The position numbers and the translations under genes were made by a program. The notes below the pieces were generated by a model. That model did not search any database. It was not told the origin of the DNA and saw nothing but the letters and a program-made list of their open reading frames with translations. DNA of 64,000 nt from Chondrinema litorale (GTDB taxonomy: Bacteria > Bacteroidota > Bacteroidia > Cytophagales > Flammeovirgaceae). Positions 60,568 through 64,000 of this stretch are shown piece after piece. How positions within the stretch are numbered: position 1 is the stretch's first letter; every line of letters starts with the position of its first letter. The DNA lies in assembly GCF_026250525.1 (NCBI RefSeq), contig NZ_CP111045.1, forward strand, positions 310,001-374,000. Direction: 5' to 3'.

Positions 60568-62076
60568 CTAAAAATTCGGGTTTAGCAGAGCCTCAGAAGC
60601 CGGAAGCGGAAATGTAGTTCTAAAATCTGTAAAAGAAGATGGCACAGGATTAAACCCTTCGGGGAAATAATAATCTTGAGGATTCGCTTTTACATTTTCT
60701 CCATAACTAGAAATTACTTCTTGCACTTTTCCAGCTCTTACCAGATCTAGCCATCTTTTATTTTCGAAGGCTAACTCTACTCTTCTTTCATCTAAAATTA
60801 ACTCTCTCAACTGACCTTGATCGCTTGCACTAATTGGTGATAATCCAGTTCTAGGATGACTATGCACCATATTTAAATATTCTAATGCTTCCGCTGTTTT
60901 GTTCTGCTCGTTTAAAGCTTCTGCTAACAATAACAACACTTCTGAATATCTATAAATTGGCCAGTTATCGTTGGTAATACCTGCTGTAGAATGCGGATTT
61001 AAATATTTCAATATGAATGGATACATATTTCCATTTGCCATTCCATAACCGATAGATGCATCTTCTCGCAAATCACCTTCTTTGTAAGCTGCTATTAAAT
61101 CTGGAGTTGGTATATTAAATCCATCTTGGTTAAGTGCCTGCACATTTTCAGGGAAAACATTATAATTTCCCATAAGTGTAGACAATTCGTCTGCTGTAAT
61201 CGGCTGAGGAAAAAACGAATACATAAAATTGCTAGCATATCCTTCTGTACCTTCTAGATACTGCACTTCAAAAACAGACTCTGTATGGTTTTTATTTGCC
61301 GGATCAAATATATCAGCATAATTAGCCAAGAGTGAATACTCATTTGAGTTTACCACTTCTTTTAATGCATTTTCTGCTAATGCATAGTCACCTAAAACCA
61401 CATATACATTACCTAACAATGTATTTGCTGCGCCAGAAGTAGCTCTACCTGCTTGTTGGTTTGATTTAACAGGTAACAAAGCAGCAGCTTGACTAGCATC
61501 TTCAATAATTTGATCATATACTTCATCTACTGATGATAATGGTAAAGCCACATCATCAAAAGAAGTTGCCGGCGATATATGCAAAGGAATTTCTCCAAAA
61601 TATTGAACGAGATCAAAATAACATAGTGCTCTTAAAAAATAGGCTTCTCCTTTAATTACATCTTTTGCAGCTGCATCAAACTCTACATCATCTATTCTCG
61701 AAATTACATCATTCGCTCTGGCAATCACCAAATAATTGGTTTGGTATCTGCCTGTAGGAGCAGCACTGGCAGGATCGTAAATAAAATCTGCAGTTTGTTC
61801 TTGATCTATACCTGCTCGATAATTTTGATTAAATATATATCTGGTATTGTCTGAGTGCATCTCTCCCATTATCCACGCACCTGTTGCAGAGTTTGGTCCA
61901 CTTACATAAAGTGTTCTCAGTGGAGCATAAGCGCCATTTACTGCTTTTTCAAAATCACTTTGCGTTTTAAAAAATGTTGTTGCAGATAAATCTGTTTCTG
62001 ATGGTATTTCTAAAAAGTCTTCGCAAGAACTCAATGCAAAAAGTGCGAATCCGGCTATTATAATAAAGTATTTCAT
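60568..62076 (-). CDS. SusD/RagB-family glycan-binding lipoprotein
   Basis: A 502-residue SusD-like protein (start 62076, MKYFIIIAGFALFALSSC, lipobox LSSC). Typical features are FLEIPSETDLSATTFFKTQSDFEKAVNGAYAPLR, EAYFLRALCYFDLVQYFGEIPL, a TPR-like helical core, and the C-terminal RRVELAFENKRWLDLVRAGK with final LNPNF. It sits on the outer surface and hands oligosaccharides to SusC. It follows the SusC gene (about 40 nt gap). Confidence 0.93.
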   Translation of the reverse strand: MKYFIIIAGFALFALSSCEDFLEIPSETDLSATTFFKTQSDFEKAVNGAYAPLRTLYVSGPNSATGAWIMGEMHSDNTRYIFNQNYRAGIDQEQTADFIYDPASAAPTGRYQTNYLVIARANDVISRIDDVEFDAAAKDVIKGEAYFLRALCYFDLVQYFGEIPLHISPATSFDDVALPLSSVDEVYDQIIEDASQAAALLPVKSNQQAGRATSGAANTLLGNVYVVLGDYALAENALKEVVNSNEYSLLANYADIFDPANKNHTESVFEVQYLEGTEGYASNFMYSFFPQPITADELSTLMGNYNVFPENVQALNQDGFNIPTPDLIAAYKEGDLREDASIGYGMANGNMYPFILKYLNPHSTAGITNDNWPIYRYSEVLLLLAEALNEQNKTAEALEYLNMVHSHPRTGLSPISASDQGQLRELILDERRVELAFENKRWLDLVRAGKVQEVISSYGENVKANPQDYYFPEGFNPVPSSFTDFRTTFPLPASEALLNPNF

Positions 62077-62116
62077 ATGTATTTTCATTTTTCAATAAAC
62101 TAGACTTAAACTGTAT

Positions 62117-64000
62117 TTATATTCCGAAGTTTACACCCAATGTGTAGGTTCTTGGTACTGGAAAAGTCCCCCAGTCCATGCCAAGGTTTAAGGCACTACC
62201 AGTTGCTGTTCCATTCACAGCAGCACTTACTTCTGGGTTAACTCCTCTATACTGAGTTAACACTAACACCTGTTGTACACTAGCATTTAGCCTTATACTT
62301 TTAAACACATTGCTGTTTCCTACAGGAATATTATAGCCTAATGTTATATTTTTGATGGTTAGATAATTTCCTGAATCTACAAATCTGGTACTAGCCCAGT
62401 CACGTTCCATCCAAGTTGCTGAGGTTGATTTTCCGAATAATCCATCACCTGGATTTTCTGGCGACCTCCAACGATTCTCAATTCCTTTTACCACATTAAA
62501 TACGCCATCAAGGTTAGTGGTGCCTTGATCTGTCATCACCATAATATCATTACCATATGAACCCGCACAAACTATAGATAAATCAAAATTTTTGTAGTTG
62601 AATGTGTTGGTGAAGCCATAGATAAATTTCGGGAATGGATTACCTATAAATGTACGGTCGTCCTCATCACCACCAAAAGTAATTACGCCATCTCCATTTA
62701 CATCTTGATATTTTGCTGTCCCAACTTCTGAAGCTGTTGCTTTTGGTGAGCTGTCAAAATCTGCTTGATCTACATAAACGCCATCGTGTATTAAGCCCCA
62801 AAACTGTCCGATTCTTTCACCAACCATGGTAATGGTCACATAATTACCAAAGCCGCCATATAAGCGATCTACTCCATCTGAAAGTGCCACCACTCTATTA
62901 TCGTTAAATGAAATGTTGAAATCTGTTTTCCATTTAAAGTTTCCAGTAAGGTTATTTGAGTTAATGGTTACTTCATGCCCCCAAAATTCAAATTCTCCTA
63001 CATTCGCATTAATTGTTTCGAAGCCAGACTCTTGTGGTACTGTTACATTGTAAAGCAGGTTGGTCGTGTTTTTCTTATAATAATCATAAGTGAACGTGAT
63101 GCGGTCGTCAAACAAACCCAGATCAAAACCAATATCAAACTGCTTGGTAGTTTCCCAACCTAACTGATTGTTACCTATACTTGTAATACTAGCACCCGGT
63201 GCTACTGTAGAGCCAAAAACAGCATTTGTAGTAGTACTTACAGCCGCATATTGTGTATAATTACCAATATTGTTATTACCAATTATACCATAACTTGCTC
63301 GGGCTTTAAGAAAAGATATTTTCTCGCTATTGTACAAAAATGGTTCGTCAGATATTACCCAACCTGCTGAAACAGATGGAAAATTACCCCACTGATTATT
63401 TATACCAAATCTTGAAGAACCATCTCTACGGATTGAAGCTGTAAATAAATATTTGCCTTTATAATTATAAGATAATCTTGCTAAATAAGATATTAACCCC
63501 CATTCTTCTATTCTGTCAAAAGTTTGGGTTCTATCTATATTTACAGCCGACTGTATAGCTTGTATTCTGTCATCAGGAAAATCTGTTCCCCTTATTTGTT
63601 GAAAATCAGATTTATATTTTTGAGTTGAAAAACCACCTAGTACTTCAAAATTGTGGTCGCTAAAAGACTTAGAATAGGTTACTAAGTTTTCGTTTAACCA
63701 TGAGGTATAAAAATTAGAATTTCTAAATGAAGTAGCAACTGTTGGTGGTAAAGAAGCAAAGGTTGTAGATACTGTTGATGGTTTAAAATTCACAAAATCT
63801 GTATTTGCTAGATCAATATTGATGGTAGATTTTAAACTCAAACCTTCAATTGGGGTTACCTCAATAAATGCATTTGACAACATGCGAATTGTTTTGGATT
63901 GATTGGTAATCTCCTCTAATGCTTTGTACCAGTTAGGTGTTGGGAACGCACTTATACCCGGAATGTATGCGGTTAAAGGCAAAGAACCATCTTCGTTTTC
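62117..64000 (-). CDS. SusC/RagA-type TonB-linked outer-membrane transporter, partial
   Basis: The C-terminal 628 or so codons of a SusC-family transporter. The 5' end lies beyond 64000, and the frame stays open to the edge (ENEDGSLPLTAYIPG). Features are beta-barrel strands such as KGKYLFTASIRRDGSSRFG, FDIGFDLGLFDDRITFTYDYY, the glycine-rich loop GVYVDQADFD and KYQDVNGDGVITF (a calcium-like loop), and the last strand VPRTYTLGVNFGI. It imports glycan fragments together with the SusD protein, powered by TonB. Confidence 0.93.
   Translation of the reverse strand, partial: ENEDGSLPLTAYIPGISAFPTPNWYKALEEITNQSKTIRMLSNAFIEVTPIEGLSLKSTINIDLANTDFVNFKPSTVSTTFASLPPTVATSFRNSNFYTSWLNENLVTYSKSFSDHNFEVLGGFSTQKYKSDFQQIRGTDFPDDRIQAIQSAVNIDRTQTFDRIEEWGLISYLARLSYNYKGKYLFTASIRRDGSSRFGINNQWGNFPSVSAGWVISDEPFLYNSEKISFLKARASYGIIGNNNIGNYTQYAAVSTTTNAVFGSTVAPGASITSIGNNQLGWETTKQFDIGFDLGLFDDRITFTYDYYKKNTTNLLYNVTVPQESGFETINANVGEFEFWGHEVTINSNNLTGNFKWKTDFNISFNDNRVVALSDGVDRLYGGFGNYVTITMVGERIGQFWGLIHDGVYVDQADFDSSPKATASEVGTAKYQDVNGDGVITFGGDEDDRTFIGNPFPKFIYGFTNTFNYKNFDLSIVCAGSYGNDIMVMTDQGTTNLDGVFNVVKGIENRWRSPENPGDGLFGKSTSATWMERDWASTRFVDSGNYLTIKNITLGYNIPVGNSNVFKSIRLNASVQQVLVLTQYRGVNPEVSAAVNGTATGSALNLGMDWGTFPVPRTYTLGVNFGI

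Overview
The window looks like an AT-rich chromosome segment of a Bacteroidota bacterium, probably of the Cytophagales (Flammeovirga/Fulvivirga-like) branch. The evidence is a SusC/SusD pair, a type IX secretion C-terminal sorting domain, many Sec or lipoprotein leaders, DUF2911, DUF5916 and DUF3737 proteins, and transposases of the kinds common in that phylum. No rRNA, tRNA or CRISPR array was seen.

Layout. (1) 1-5000: small minus-strand hypothetical, membrane and exported proteins plus a class C serine hydrolase. They are separated by long palindromic spacers and include truncated gene pieces, which resembles a gene-cassette array. (2) 5984-12592: one giant secreted protein (S8 protease, two LRR blocks, MBG-type repeats, T9SS sorting domain). 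(3) 12.9-19.6 kb: an IS701/IS4-like fragment, an intact IS1182-type element, a truncated hydrolase, then an exported polysaccharide deacetylase, a DUF4932-like lipoprotein and an EreA/ChaN-like protein. (4) 19.7-30.2 kb: a graveyard of nested insertion sequences. A dead ISKra4-like element (8-bp target duplication) is split by an intact IS21 element. A dead IS21-like element is split by an IS5/IS1182-like element (6-bp duplication). Dead IS1595 and IS630 elements follow. (5) 30.2-55.7 kb: a minus-strand metabolic island with a PatB-like lyase, a DUF3737 gene with an internal stop, a nitroreductase, Gfo/Idh/MocA, SDR, AKR and zinc-ADH oxidoreductases, three cupin paralogues, a tautomerase, two esterases, DUF5916, a DsbA-FNT fusion and two paralogous AraC regulators. 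An IS982-type element interrupts it. (6) 56.1-64.0 kb: a polysaccharide-utilisation locus with SusC (cut by the window edge), SusD, a type-B carboxylesterase and a GH78-like alpha-L-rhamnosidase.

Two patterns stand out. First, the dead ISKra4, IS21 and IS630 genes carry at least 17 tiny (12-16 nt), GC-rich, mostly hairpin-forming insertions. Removing them largely restores the expected transposase frame. Several share one sequence (GCGGYTGCAARC three times; a GATCGC-centred hairpin five times, in both orientations, with compensatory stem changes). Second, eight copies of a direct-repeat operator (two TCAAAC-like half-sites exactly 21 nt apart) lie in front of genes of the metabolic island, including both AraC genes. 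This suggests an AraC-controlled local regulon.
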